A stretch of 64,000 nt of DNA from contig MU394161.1 of assembly GCA_022578605.1 (NCBI GenBank), forward strand, positions 1 to 64,000, given 5' to 3'. A program made the position numbers and the translations under genes. This document shows, piece after piece, positions 38,060 through 48,206 of the stretch; within the stretch, counting starts at the first letter, position 1, and every line of letters starts with the position of its first letter. The notes under the pieces are model-generated. The model had not been told where the DNA came from. It did not search any database and was given only the letters and a program-made list of their open reading frames with translations. The DNA comes from Camillea tinctor. Taxonomy: Eukaryota; Ascomycota; Sordariomycetes; Xylariales; Xylariaceae.

Positions 38060-39316
38060 ACCACGATAGCATCAGGATGTCTTTTTTTCATTCCTTAAAG
38101 AAATGGTCTCGCATTGGCGGGCCTTCCATATCGGCTCTCTCCCGTTACTGTCTTATAAAGAAGGGAAAACTTGTACGGATAAAGTCCATGGTGTGGTTTT
38201 TTTTAAAGAAAAAAAAAAACTTATTATTACATAGGAACGTAAACCGCTAGGAGCTGGCAAGGAGCCAAAACCATGGGGATTAAAGGGGGAGGGGGTTACA
38301 GGTCCACAGTACTGAAGCTCTTGAGGCATTATACTACAGAATGGATGGGTATTCATGGAAATGGTGATAATATGTTATTAGGAGTTTTTTTTCTTCTAGG
38401 GTAGACTCCTAGGGTTCTGGGTACACTTATGTGCATAAACAATCCAACATAGGGACCGGTATAGGTTAGGTTATTGTGTTATAGTATGAAGTTCTCCAAG
38501 ACACAATGTTTGAAGCTATCTCTGTTAATTAGTACAGGTACCTAACCTAGGGAGGTATCATTGAAATCTCTATTCAACAGAACATGTAGTAACTTGAAAC
38601 GATTGGTAGGTTTGTTCTTGTTCTGATTTTGAATTCACAACTGCCTCTATTACCCACGCAGTTTAGGTTCTGGTCTGCAGCATACCTAGTTGTGATTGAG
38701 CAAGCTCATCTAAATCTAATACCTGTTGATGTAGTCTTAAAAGGGAACAACCCTGCTAGGTTAGGGAGATGGACAACCCCAAAAAAAAAGCTGACTGAAA
38801 ACTGAAAAGGATGGGGGTTAAATATGGCCCAAGCTTCCCTTAGCTCCCTTAGCTCCCCTAGCTGCATAAGAGAGAAGGCCTAGAACGCACAGGCAACTAG
38901 GCAGGAATTAGGTTAAAAGATAATAGAGAGTTACTTATCGATAACTGATAAGTGATTTATGACCGACAAAAGTCTCCAATTCTTCTCCAATCGCCCAGCC
39001 GTAGCCTTTTCCTCATCCTCAATTTATTCGTCGCTGAACTATCACCATCACCATCACCATCACTATTACCATTACCATTACCATTATTGTCATCATCAAC
39101 TCCAACGTGAACCAACAAACCTATCCTATTTTTAAACCCAAACTTATATGCTTGCTATAATTGAGTCAGATTCAACCACAAATTGCAAACTCGTATGATC
39201 GATGAAACCCGAAACCCCGAAGCATTAAGTAGGGCCTAGGTAGGGGGGGTAGTAGTCCTATTGTCATTGCCGTGGCCGTGGTCGTGGTCGTGGCCGTTTC
39301 TATTATAAATAAGAAG
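38060..39316. other. intergenic between ILP-like gene and MED5
   Basis: 3' flank of the ILP-like gene followed by the MED5 promoter. It contains a CATCAC/CATTAC hexamer array at about 39042-39086 and a GTGGCC/GTGGTC repeat at about 39271-39296 just before the MED5 ATG. No gene was seen. Confidence 0.5.
39042..39086. repeat. hexamer array (CATCAC then CATTAC)
   Basis: Tandem CATCAC units pass into CATTAC variants within the MED5 upstream region. They are imperfect but clearly periodic with a 6-bp unit. Confidence 0.85.
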
Positions 39317-42300
39317 ATGGAGATGGATGTGGAAACGGACTTTGGCACATACACGCCCAATTCGCTGGATTGCGACCACGAACACTCGCGAGAGAAGTGG
39401 GCTAAATTCGTGTCCCAATGTATATCCTCACGTCTCGATCCCGATACCTTCGATTCATACGTAGCCCTCCTTTGCTCGGAGCATCCCCTGCCTCCTGCCA
39501 TTGTTGCCGATATCTGTCTTAGGCCTCAGTCTTCGAACCGCGAAAGCCTTGACCCCCGCGTGCCCCGATATCTTCAGGTGCTTACCACCCATAAGCTCGT
39601 TGATACACCCTCGATACTCAGGGCTCTGTACAAGTACTCGACATCCCACACCCAAGTCCAGAATGGGGGTAGCTCATCCCTTGAAACCCACCAGGATAAG
39701 GTCCCGTTGAGGTGGGGGAACTCTTATACTGCCGAGGAGGTTATCTTCTACCGGTTGTCCAAGGTTGTTAGACTAGGCACCGGTATACGGGATGCGAGCG
39801 ATGCCATCGAGGTGTGCGAGCTCATGGCTAAGTGGCTGAATCTGTTCACCTCTGTTGCCGCAGCATTCGCCCAAGATGTTATTGGCCAGCTGCAGAGTTC
39901 TCAGCTTAGGGATGAGATGGAGGCTGCTCGTGCTGCATTTGTCATGTTGCTTCTCGGCATATGCGAGAACGAATTCGTGCTCCATGCTCTTAGCCGGCCC
40001 TTCGCTAAAGGTATGCTCGGACACAGTTGATACGTGAATGCAGCACCATATCTAATACGATATTTAGGCGTTAGGAGAATGCTGTCGGAAAGCATTGCTA
40101 GTTTTGTCCCTTCGATACTCCAAAACTCATCACAGATCGCCAGTCGTCTTGAGCTCTTCCGGACCGAAACACTTGCCTCATTTGAACCGGCCGGTAAGAA
40201 GAAGGAGGCTATGAACCCAGAAATCGATGATATCGAGTCGTCTATGGCCCTAGACAATATAGCCATTCCCGAGTTGCCGGTGACTAACTCGAGAGCTGGC
40301 TTATATATATATTTGAATGCAGCGGTAAACTCACTTCCTCCAGTCTTTTGGGTCTACATATAACTAAGTTACCCCCCTTTTAGCTCATCGGTCGTCCTCT
40401 TATCGACGATGATGTTCTATTCCACTATTTACACAACAGATATCAAGTATGCCATCGCTTCTTCTCTGTTTCTTGATCTGTTTTGTTGACTGGAATAGGG
40501 CGATATCCAATCCACGGCAATTGACCTGATACTAGCATCCTTCGATGTTCTTGCCAATGCTGTATTCCGTAGCGAGGGACAGAAAGTTGGGCATTTGCTT
40601 CGATCTTATCTTATTAACAAACTCCCTTTGCTACTGGCATCGCTGGCGCCATCTATGTTCCCTCCTCTGACACCCCAGTTCTGCATTTCTGAGGCTCTAC
40701 GTCAAGTTGATACCAATGCCTTCCCAACGTTATCGGCAATGTTTGATGACACCAACAACAATAATACCTTCACAGACAGTGTCCGCCAAGACTTTTGCTT
40801 TGCATGCTGTTTACATAACTTGATACCCGAGTCCAGCATCGAGGGGTTACTTGGCGAAATCACCTACCAGAGTCTACCACAAGGTGGTCGGTATGTCAAG
40901 GAGTCCCTTGTTGAAGAGTGCATGGCCGACCCGGAACGCATCCAAGGGTTGATTGGTGAATTGGACAACATGGATGGTAACGTCGGGGCCGTCTGCCAGG
41001 CCCTAACAGAGGTGAGTTTTTATCCGATTTCACTTGAAATCTGCCCAGCTAACATAACACAGGTAATAGGCCGACTTTCGAGCAACAAAGAGACCATGTC
41101 TCTGAAAATGCTATGTAGTCAACTTGCTAAGAAACCATTATCCTTGGATGTATTGCTTCTGTTCAACAAGCCAGCTGCTATCTTATATCCACTTTGCGAA
41201 TTACTCGATAACTGGCGGTATGACGAGGATCAAGGGGAGTATCAGCCCGTCTACGAGGAATTTGGGTCTATCCTGCTCCTCGTATTGGCTTTCGTTTTTA
41301 GATACAACCTTTCCCCTACCGACCTTGGCATTCGATCTCCGGAGTCTTTCATCGCTAAGTTACTTATCAGGGGGCAGCTGAGCAAGCCACTGGATGAGTT
41401 GGCGGACCAGGAAAAAGGTCATTTGGACGGGTGGATCCATGGCCTCTTTGATTCTGAAGCTGGTGGCTTATGTGATGAGTTGATGTCCTCATGCCCTCCG
41501 CAGGACTTTTACCTCCTTATTCCCACCCTGTTTCAAAATATTGTGCTGGCTTTTGGCACAAATTACCTTAGCGAAGAAAACTTGAAAACCGGTATCGAGT
41601 GTAAGCAACGAGAGACATGAACTGGACGATAAGAAGCTAATCAGTGAATAGATCTTGTTGATATATTCCTTCTCCCTTCCCTGGTAATGGCGATCACATT
41701 CATGTCCATTCAGCTCTGGACAGACAGGCCGCACGATCAGAAAGCAATAATTAGAATACTTCAATTAATACTGCTAACGAAGCAGGGGTCAGACGAGGCA
41801 CAAACCATGCTCACGGCAGTGATTAATATCATAGCAAAACCACTAGAGCATTCTCTTAGAGCCTACCAACGACAAGATCCTAAAAGCCAAGAGATTGAAC
41901 CGCTACTCAAGGCGATTAAAGACAACATTCGTCTCTCGCGACGAACTGGAGGGGCAGGGCATAATGAATTGGAGGCATGGACAGGCACTTCCAACGGGGG
42001 GCTCGCTGCTTCAGTCCGGCATACGATTGACAACTTTGTACAATGGAGCCTTCACCCTGACACCAATGTTATGCCCACTTCATACACGCATAGACAAATT
42101 CTTGCTGCCCTTAGAATTCTAGGAGCGAAGAGACTATTGTATTTGATCCTAGACGAAGTTAAGCACCAATCCGAAGCGGGTAATGGGAGTATTGTGCTTG
42201 ATATAGTCACTTCTCTTATATGCGCTCCAGATGTAACGAACGTGCCACCACCGCCCATGATGGCGTTGCTCGTGGATCCCAACCATCCGCCCGTACCACA

Positions 42301-42700
42301 ACAAACACGGATTTCTCTCCGGACGGCCTTAAAACATGAAGCGGAGAATTTTAAATCAATACAAAAGACAGATCCCGCAATGGCCGAGATGATCATTCGA
42401 TTATATCGAAGGGTCGAGACACAGCTTCTCATGCCTGAACCTACTGAGGCAATGCTTCACGATGGTCTAGGCTTAGAGCTGAACGAAAACGCAGCGGCCA
42501 TCAACGACGCTATTGCAGCCGCGCAGAACGATGGCTTAGTGTCGCATGATGGTAACATGAGCTTTGGGGGAGGTGACATCAATCTAGGAGGAGGGGGGGA
42601 ATCGGCTGGTGGCTCGCTCGACTTCGGTCCTGAGGACGGATTCTTCGGTAGTTTAACAGATGGGGATACAGATTTGCTAACTGGATGGGAGTTATCCTAG
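39317..42700 (+). CDS. MED5: Mediator complex subunit 5 (Med5/Nut1)
   Basis: Six exons (39317-40010, 40068-40324, 40384-40446, 40499-41011, 41063-41600, 41652-42700) join in frame to 1037 residues, about the size of filamentous-fungal Med5. The start is the first in-frame ATG (MEMDVETDF); the frame opens earlier only with GTG. Diagnostic stretches are WAKFVSQCISSRLDP near the N-terminus and LVDTPSILRALYKYSTSH at about residues 96-113. The rest is helical and largely repeat-like, and the C-terminus is Gly/Asp-rich and acidic, ending DTDLLTGWELS. Med5 belongs to the tail module of Mediator and relays activator signals to RNA polymerase II. Intron 4 (41012-41062) is 51 nt with no stop, so retention would add 17 residues. 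The gene is convergent with the dioxygenase gene, with 255 bp between stops. Confidence 0.93.
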
Positions 42701-42955
42701 GGGCTGGGTGCTATGGATTGGAATTGCTTTGTCTTAAAACATGATACCTGTCACAGCGATTATTGTATATAAACCACACTATACAGTCAGCTTATTGAAT
42801 AACAAAATACAATGCGTCCTAGCCGGACCGGGACTGGGATAGGAAGAGCGAGCGTAAATACATCCCGCATCTGAATCTCGTAACAAAATCAAAACTACAA
42901 CTTCATCGCATTGCAACTGGCTTCTCTAGGAGCGCTTTGGGAAGCGGAGAACATA

Positions 42956-43990
42956 TCAATCCCAACTCCCCAGCGTAAACTGCGCATTACACATATTCGT
43001 CAACTCCCAGTCCTCGGCTCCCATCTCGCCCATCATCCCCTCATCGCCCTTATCCCCACACAAACCCGCGATAAACATAGTAGCCATGAAGTGGTCGTCC
43101 GTCGCGTGCGCATCCCGATAGCGCGGGTGCTTCATCAAGCTCACGACCTTCCGTCTCAGCCCGGGGCCGCCCACCGGCCTCCTGCCCCGCACCACCTGCC
43201 CGCCCGCCGCCCTCTCGCGCGGCACATCGTCCTCGTGCCCCGGGCAGAAGCAACACAGCACCTCGTGCCGGAAGTCCAGCGCCCACGGCTCCGGCGGCGC
43301 GACCTGCGCGAAGTTGTCCCGGTACCGCAGCATCGGCCCCCACACGTTGCGGTACAGGTTGTGCACGCTGCCCCCCGAGCCGACGAGCAGCGTCTTCTCC
43401 GCCCGCGCGCGCAGCGGGCGCAGAGCCGCCCCCACGCTCACGTGGAAGTGCGCGTCGTACCGCGCGTTCGCGCTCACGATGGTGGCCGGCGGGCAGCCCG
43501 AGGGGAACATCCGGATCAGGACCAGGTACGTGTCGTGGATCCAGTCGAACGACGGGTCCCCGCGGTTCGGGATCCCGGCGCGGCTGAGGAGCGCCTGGAT
43601 CCGCGCCGCGAAGGGGAGGTCCGGCGTCAGCGCGTACGAGACGTACTTGGATGGGTGCACGTACGCGACGGGGGATTTGCCCGGGGAGGGGTTCGTGGAT
43701 ATGAGGACGCCCGGGAGGGTGGTGGACCAGTGGGCGCCCTGGGATGGGTTAGTGAGGAGAGGGAGAGGGGGGGGGCGGGGGCTATGGATATCGAGGGGGG
43801 GTAAGGTGATGGGGATTAGATGTAAACTTACCATGATAACAACGTGCTCTATTCCATGTGCCAGCGCTTCATCGCCCATCTTCTTCCAGTATGTTGCCGA
43901 GGCACTCTCCTCGCCCAGCATCATCGTGCTCCCGTGCGAAAAGAGATGCACAGGCGCCATAGGGCCCTCTTCTCGTTTAGTGACGGCCAT
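42956..43990 (-). CDS. LigB/DODA-type extradiol aromatic ring-opening dioxygenase
   Basis: Two exons (43990-43832, 43738-42956) give 313 residues. The frame stays open upstream only through non-ATG codons, so the ATG at 43990 (MAVTKREEG) is chosen; MAPVHLFSHG at residue 11 is an alternative. Family motifs: LFSHGS with H19, GAHW with H56, and VGSGGSVHNLY with H179. By analogy with E. coli YgiD the first two would bind the active-site metal. The intron must be removed to form VIMGAHW, the family motif. Class III enzymes of this group cleave catechol-type rings such as DOPA at the extradiol position; the substrate here is unknown. Exon 2 is strikingly GC-rich relative to flanking genes. The gene is convergent with MED5. 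Confidence 0.92.
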   Translation of the reverse strand: MAVTKREEGPMAPVHLFSHGSTMMLGEESASATYWKKMGDEALAHGIEHVVIMVSLHLIPITLPPLDIHSPRPPPLPLLTNPSQGAHWSTTLPGVLISTNPSPGKSPVAYVHPSKYVSYALTPDLPFAARIQALLSRAGIPNRGDPSFDWIHDTYLVLIRMFPSGCPPATIVSANARYDAHFHVSVGAALRPLRARAEKTLLVGSGGSVHNLYRNVWGPMLRYRDNFAQVAPPEPWALDFRHEVLCCFCPGHEDDVPRERAAGGQVVRGRRPVGGPGLRRKVVSLMKHPRYRDAHATDDHFMATMFIAGLCGDKGDEGMMGEMGAEDWELTNMCNAQFTLGSWD

Positions 43991-44938
43991 CGTGTCTTTT
44001 ATGAGGTGATTTTTTTTCCCTTTATAAGTGTTCAAGATCACTTGAAGCACAATACTTGTATGGCTGTTGTTCCCTGGTGGAAGAGCTTCGGGAGCCTAAG
44101 TGTTAGAGCTAGGTGAACCGTTATTGATAGGTACTCTGAGTCCGTGTTCTGGCTCTTTAGGGAAGCAAAGTTTAATGTTTAATAAGTATATAATGAAGGT
44201 GTAGTTAAGAATGCAAAGACAGATGTGTATAACTTCGTGTATATCTGCGGCAAACTAGGCTTACACGAACTCATGGCATGAACCACAATGGCTCTCTCGT
44301 AGCCCAGCTCCCAGTTCATGGCAATTACGCCGCGGATTTATCCATCTAAGTATATAGAAATAAAGATAGCCTCTCATAACCCCATTAAACTCCAAACTCA
44401 GAAACGTATCATATTATCTAGGATGCGGTATCGTATACATCGGGTCGGTGGTTAGCTAAAGCCCGTCAGCTATTTCCCATGCCAGAGTGTCGCGGCTCCG
44501 CGTGGGGGATGATAGATGTAAGTGGTTATGGAGATTCCGGAATGGTGGGCGGACTAGGGTGCTATAGTGATTTACAAATCGTATAGGAATCAGGGGACTT
44601 AGCTCCCCCAGGACTTGGCATGGTTTTGATGACGTTCTCCCCCTCCCCCACCGGGACTGGACCGGCAGGTGTTTATAGCTTAATCCCAACATCGTATCTG
44701 ATCGTGACAAGTAATATAACGTCTCGTATAGTCTTTGGTGGTTATTGCTTAGCTTATGACAATCAACCATGCCACTCAGGGGCTGAGAGTTCATCCATAT
44801 AGGAGAAGAAGGTGGTTTGTAGGCTCGAGAATTATATGCGTGTTCTTGTAGATCATTCTCAGTAATTTACATAGGTTATACCTTTACCTAACGCACCACT
44901 ATGAAGTTATTATACTAATCGGAACTGTCGTTATACAC
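43991..44938. other. intergenic between dioxygenase and ALDH-like genes
   Basis: Promoter side of the dioxygenase gene and 3' flank of the ALDH-like gene. A minus-strand frame at 44456-44794 has no family resemblance. No RNA gene was recognised. Confidence 0.45.
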
Positions 44939-46575
44939 TCATTTCTTTAGCGTCATAGCTAACTGTAAGCCTTTCCTCCCTGCGATCCATGTAGTATAGC
45001 CCAGGATAGGGAAAACAATTGTCAAGAAGAATCCTGCACCGACAAAGAACCCCTGCTCGAAGAAGCCAAGTGCCCAGTTGCTGGGTTGGCCCGTTGGTTT
45101 CAAGGGCTTTACCGCAAGGGCCCGGATTCTGCTTGTGCTGATTCCCTTCACACCTTGTAGCAACTTCTCTGCATTTGTAAAGGCACCCGTGGGCCTTTCG
45201 ACGTACTGCGGACGAGCGACTGAAAACATGTTGGCGTTGTAGCGGTGTTTAATGTCGGGGTCGTGGGTGATGGGAGCGGCCGGGCCGACGAGTAGTTGCA
45301 CAGGAATGTGGTTTAGACAAGAAACGTGGCAGGGAAGATGCTGTGCCATGTATTTCGCTGATCCCGCATCGCCGAAGAAGTATCCCGCGAGTAAAGGATT
45401 TCTGTGGTGGTGTTAGCGACTGAGATCATCTTAGGCAGTGGTATAACATACTCAAATTCGTGAGAGAATACGGCGTCGACTAGTCCTGAGCAGGTTGCTA
45501 TAGGAAGGTAGCGCCCACTAATCTTCATCTTTATGAGAGGAGTGTTCCTATACTTAGTATTAGCAGGCTTTGGTCCGTTGGTAATATCTCTTCTTATAGA
45601 TTGCGCGCTCCCTACCTATCTAGAACATCGACAAGCTTGAAATCATTAGATCCAAAACTAACTGCTTGCCGTTTATCTTCAGCCTCCTTTACGGCTTTTC
45701 GTGACGCTTCGTTTTGGTTCCCGCTGACCCTTTTCACACCGGAGTCTCTCGCAAACGCCAACGTCGCGTATTTGGAGCAAGCTTCAAAGAACTCCTTCTT
45801 AACGTATTCGTTCACCAATACTAGATCAGGGGCATACGGCGATGTGCCACCAAAAGTGAATCTCGCCGTTGCAATGACTTTTGCTGCAGATTGTATATCT
45901 GCAGTGCGGTCCACGATGGCAACGGTCCGGGTAGAGGATGACGATAGTAAATGCGTGACCGGGCCTGCTGAGGGAGCATTGCCTGTCTGGTCTACTAGCA
46001 CCGTTGTATTGAGAATAGAGGTATCTGTGATGGTTCTGCTTATGCAGAATGCGTTAACATCCAAAGCTGGTGGTAAGATATCCCGTAGAACTAAGTCGAT
46101 TTGTAGGAGTGTGTCTTGTAGCTGGTTTCTGTTAGAGCCGAACTTCATATGATATTTGTCTTAAACTCGCCTCCAATATCACACAGTTTCCAGCAGTAAG
46201 TGCTGCTGCTAGTGGTGAGATGATAGAATAAAGCCTTGTATGGCTCGTTGGCCGAATTATCACCATGCCAACGCCCGACCTTCTCGTAGCAAAATCCTTG
46301 CCTTCTGTTACCGAATATTCTTCCTTTAGAGACTTGTCAAAGTCAAGACTATCGTAGAAGTGCCTTAGAGTCTCCATTGTCAAGTAGTATTCGCTCTCAA
46401 TTTCAGCACTAGGTGCTTTAGTATCTTCCGAGAGCGCATTGCACAGCTTGCTAGCATTGGTTCTCAATGCCAAATGGAGACCCTGTAACTGATCCTGTCG
46501 ATATCGAACATTTTCAGGACGACCGTCTGCAGCCGCCATTTGTAACCGCTCAATAGCGATCTCCTGTGACGCCAT
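44939..46575 (-). CDS. membrane-anchored aldehyde-dehydrogenase-like protein, probable pseudoenzyme
   Basis: Four exons (46575-46171, 46121-45616, 45547-45452, 45401-44939) join to 489 residues. Introns 2 and 3 are ordinary GT-AG. Intron 1 fits frame and family only as GC-AG (GAG|GCGAGT...CAG|CTA, 49 nt). The N-terminal ALDH fold is clear: RYRQDQLQGLHLAL near the start, then LAAALTAGNCVILE ending at residue 135. Later come SPYAPDLVLVNEYVKKEFF, GYFFGD, VSCLNHIPVQLLVGPAAP and RPQYVERP. The catalytic loop, normally GQxC, reads FGGTSPY at about 225-231, and the LELGG motif carrying the general base is absent (RTVAIVDRTAD), so the protein should not oxidise aldehydes. A hydrophobic C-terminal helix (GAGFFLTIVFPILGYTTW) predicts a tail anchor. 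Such fungal ALDH-like proteins recur, with no function known to me. Confidence 0.85.
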
Positions 46576-47103
46576 TGTAAAAAGTAAGGATCGCAAAATA
46601 GGGGGTTCAAATTTGCGAGGTGCTATTGTGAAAGATACCTTAGAAACAAAAGCTCTATACGGAAAGCAAAAGGGGAAACCTAATAGTTATCGAACCAAAT
46701 GGCCATTCCATCCAATAGCCAATTTACACTACATAATAGACCCCGAATCTCATACTGTACTCCGTATATCAATACTCAAGCCGTATGGCATAACATGATG
46801 CGCCAAGGGTGGTCGGAATGTGGGGGAAGTCAATTATTGACATACATACACCATAGTCCGCGTGGGGTTGCAAAAGCACCCCTGAGCCAGCGCATACCAC
46901 TTGACAGGTTCCAGATGGAGATAATTTGATGCCGGATATCATGGAACGGTAGACGGGGATGGAAAATTGGGGTTTTAGGGACACGCTTTCTTTGGAAAAG
47001 CATCTCCTCTTCTACCGCAACCACACTCCTGTCTTTCAGAGCTTCAGCTGAGAGAACACCACTAATCTGATCCATATATATCGTCTTCTCATTTTCCCTT
47101 ACA
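46576..47103. promoter_or_regulatory. divergent intergenic promoter region
   Basis: This 528-bp stretch separates the start of the minus-strand ALDH-like gene from the start of the plus-strand orphan. It must hold promoters for both directions. No clear TATA or CCAAT box stands out apart from an ATTGG-free A/T-rich stretch at about 46690-46740. Confidence 0.4.
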
Positions 47104-47572
47104 ATGTCGGCGACAGAGACAGAGTCTCATGCGACAACGTCCTTAAGCGATACGCTACAGGACTATGAGATTCGCGTCACTGGTGCCGACGATCTGCCCC
47201 AACACCACTGGGTACCATTGACAGACCACGAAGCTCCTCCCGATGTTGAAAATCCGCCGGACTGGCCGACTGATCAGTATCGCGGAGTCCCCAACTACCG
47301 GCCTATAAACTATGGACTAGACCTGTCCCAACGGCCCTGGGGAGCCGACGCGATCGGGACAGCATTTGTGACGACAATGTTCACTGGTGTATTCCTCCAA
47401 GCTGTAAGTAGCTTTGTTGCTAAGCCGCGACAACATCAATTACAACCTGGGTGTTTAGTTTAGTACTAATATACGCGCCGTGCGGACTTAGACTGCTGCA
47501 TGGATATGGGGACACACTGGCGGTCGAGTGCATAAGACATTGTTCAGATACAAGATTGGGGGAGAGATCTAG
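47104..47572 (+). CDS. small orphan protein with one hydrophobic segment
   Basis: Two exons (47104-47403 and 47492-47572) join in phase 0 to 126 residues. The intron has a GTAAGT donor, a TACTAAT branch site and a CTTAG acceptor. The first acceptor-like AG (47459-47460) lies before the branch site and leads to an early stop. The start MSATETESH is the first ATG. The N-terminal ~75 residues are acidic and hydrophilic (VTGADDLPQHHW, NYRPINYGLDLSQRPWGAD). A Gly/Thr/Val-rich hydrophobic stretch (IGTAFVTTMFTGVFLQA) spans the splice junction. The tail is basic (GHTGGRVHKTLFRYKIGG). I do not recognise the family. It is divergent from the ALDH-like gene and could be co-regulated with it. The intron model is inferred. 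Confidence 0.55.
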
Positions 47573-48206
47573 GAAGACTCTCTATAGACGTGGTGGCAGT
47601 GGACATACGAGTAAGACAATAAGTGAAAAGGTTCTATCCACCAGATTAGTTCCAACACGCTTCGGCATTATCAATTATGAACCTAACTAATAAATATAAA
47701 TCACTGACAGACTGTATATCCTAGGCATACCTATAGTAGTTCTTTAATACAATCAATCCATTAAAGTGTTATTATCAATAATCATATGGTTACCTACAGC
47801 ATGCGTCTATGTTGTCCCTCCATCCAGTCATCCCTCGAATTGGGTTGGTTAGCAAGATGAGCACGCAATACCTCCCATGTCATCATCCAAGTACCTAGAT
47901 GCATACCTACTCTATGGTGTGCAACTATTTTAATGGGGTGGATTGGTTCTCTCCCTGGCTAGTAGATGACGAACCTGGTCATATATAGACGATCCCCGCA
48001 ACTTCATAGCGCGTTTAGTTCAACTACATACCTACATACGTAAACTAACTCACTCGACCTAACTATATTAATAAATCTTAAGCTTTGGGTAACTTATCTA
48101 GTCGCTCGCCGCGGTGAAGAAAGGGAGCTTCATGCTTCTTCGTAAAAAGCTGCCAATTATTGTACTCTAGACTGAAGTCGGTATACGGTTACGATAATTT
48201 CTCAAG
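47573..48206. other. intergenic, arylsulfatase promoter side
   Basis: Mixed, A/T-leaning sequence with TACCTA-type repeats; no gene. It holds the 3' flank of the orphan gene and the promoter of the sulfatase. A TATATA at about 47982 is far from the ATG and uncertain. Confidence 0.4.

Noticed and set aside
42911..43804. 297-codon open frame on the plus strand, Arg/His/Pro-rich
   Set aside because: It is the antisense shadow of the GC-rich dioxygenase exon, has no domain character and crosses that gene's splice site.
43314..44009. 231-codon plus-strand frame
   Set aside because: Antisense to both exons and the intron of the dioxygenase gene; no family resemblance.
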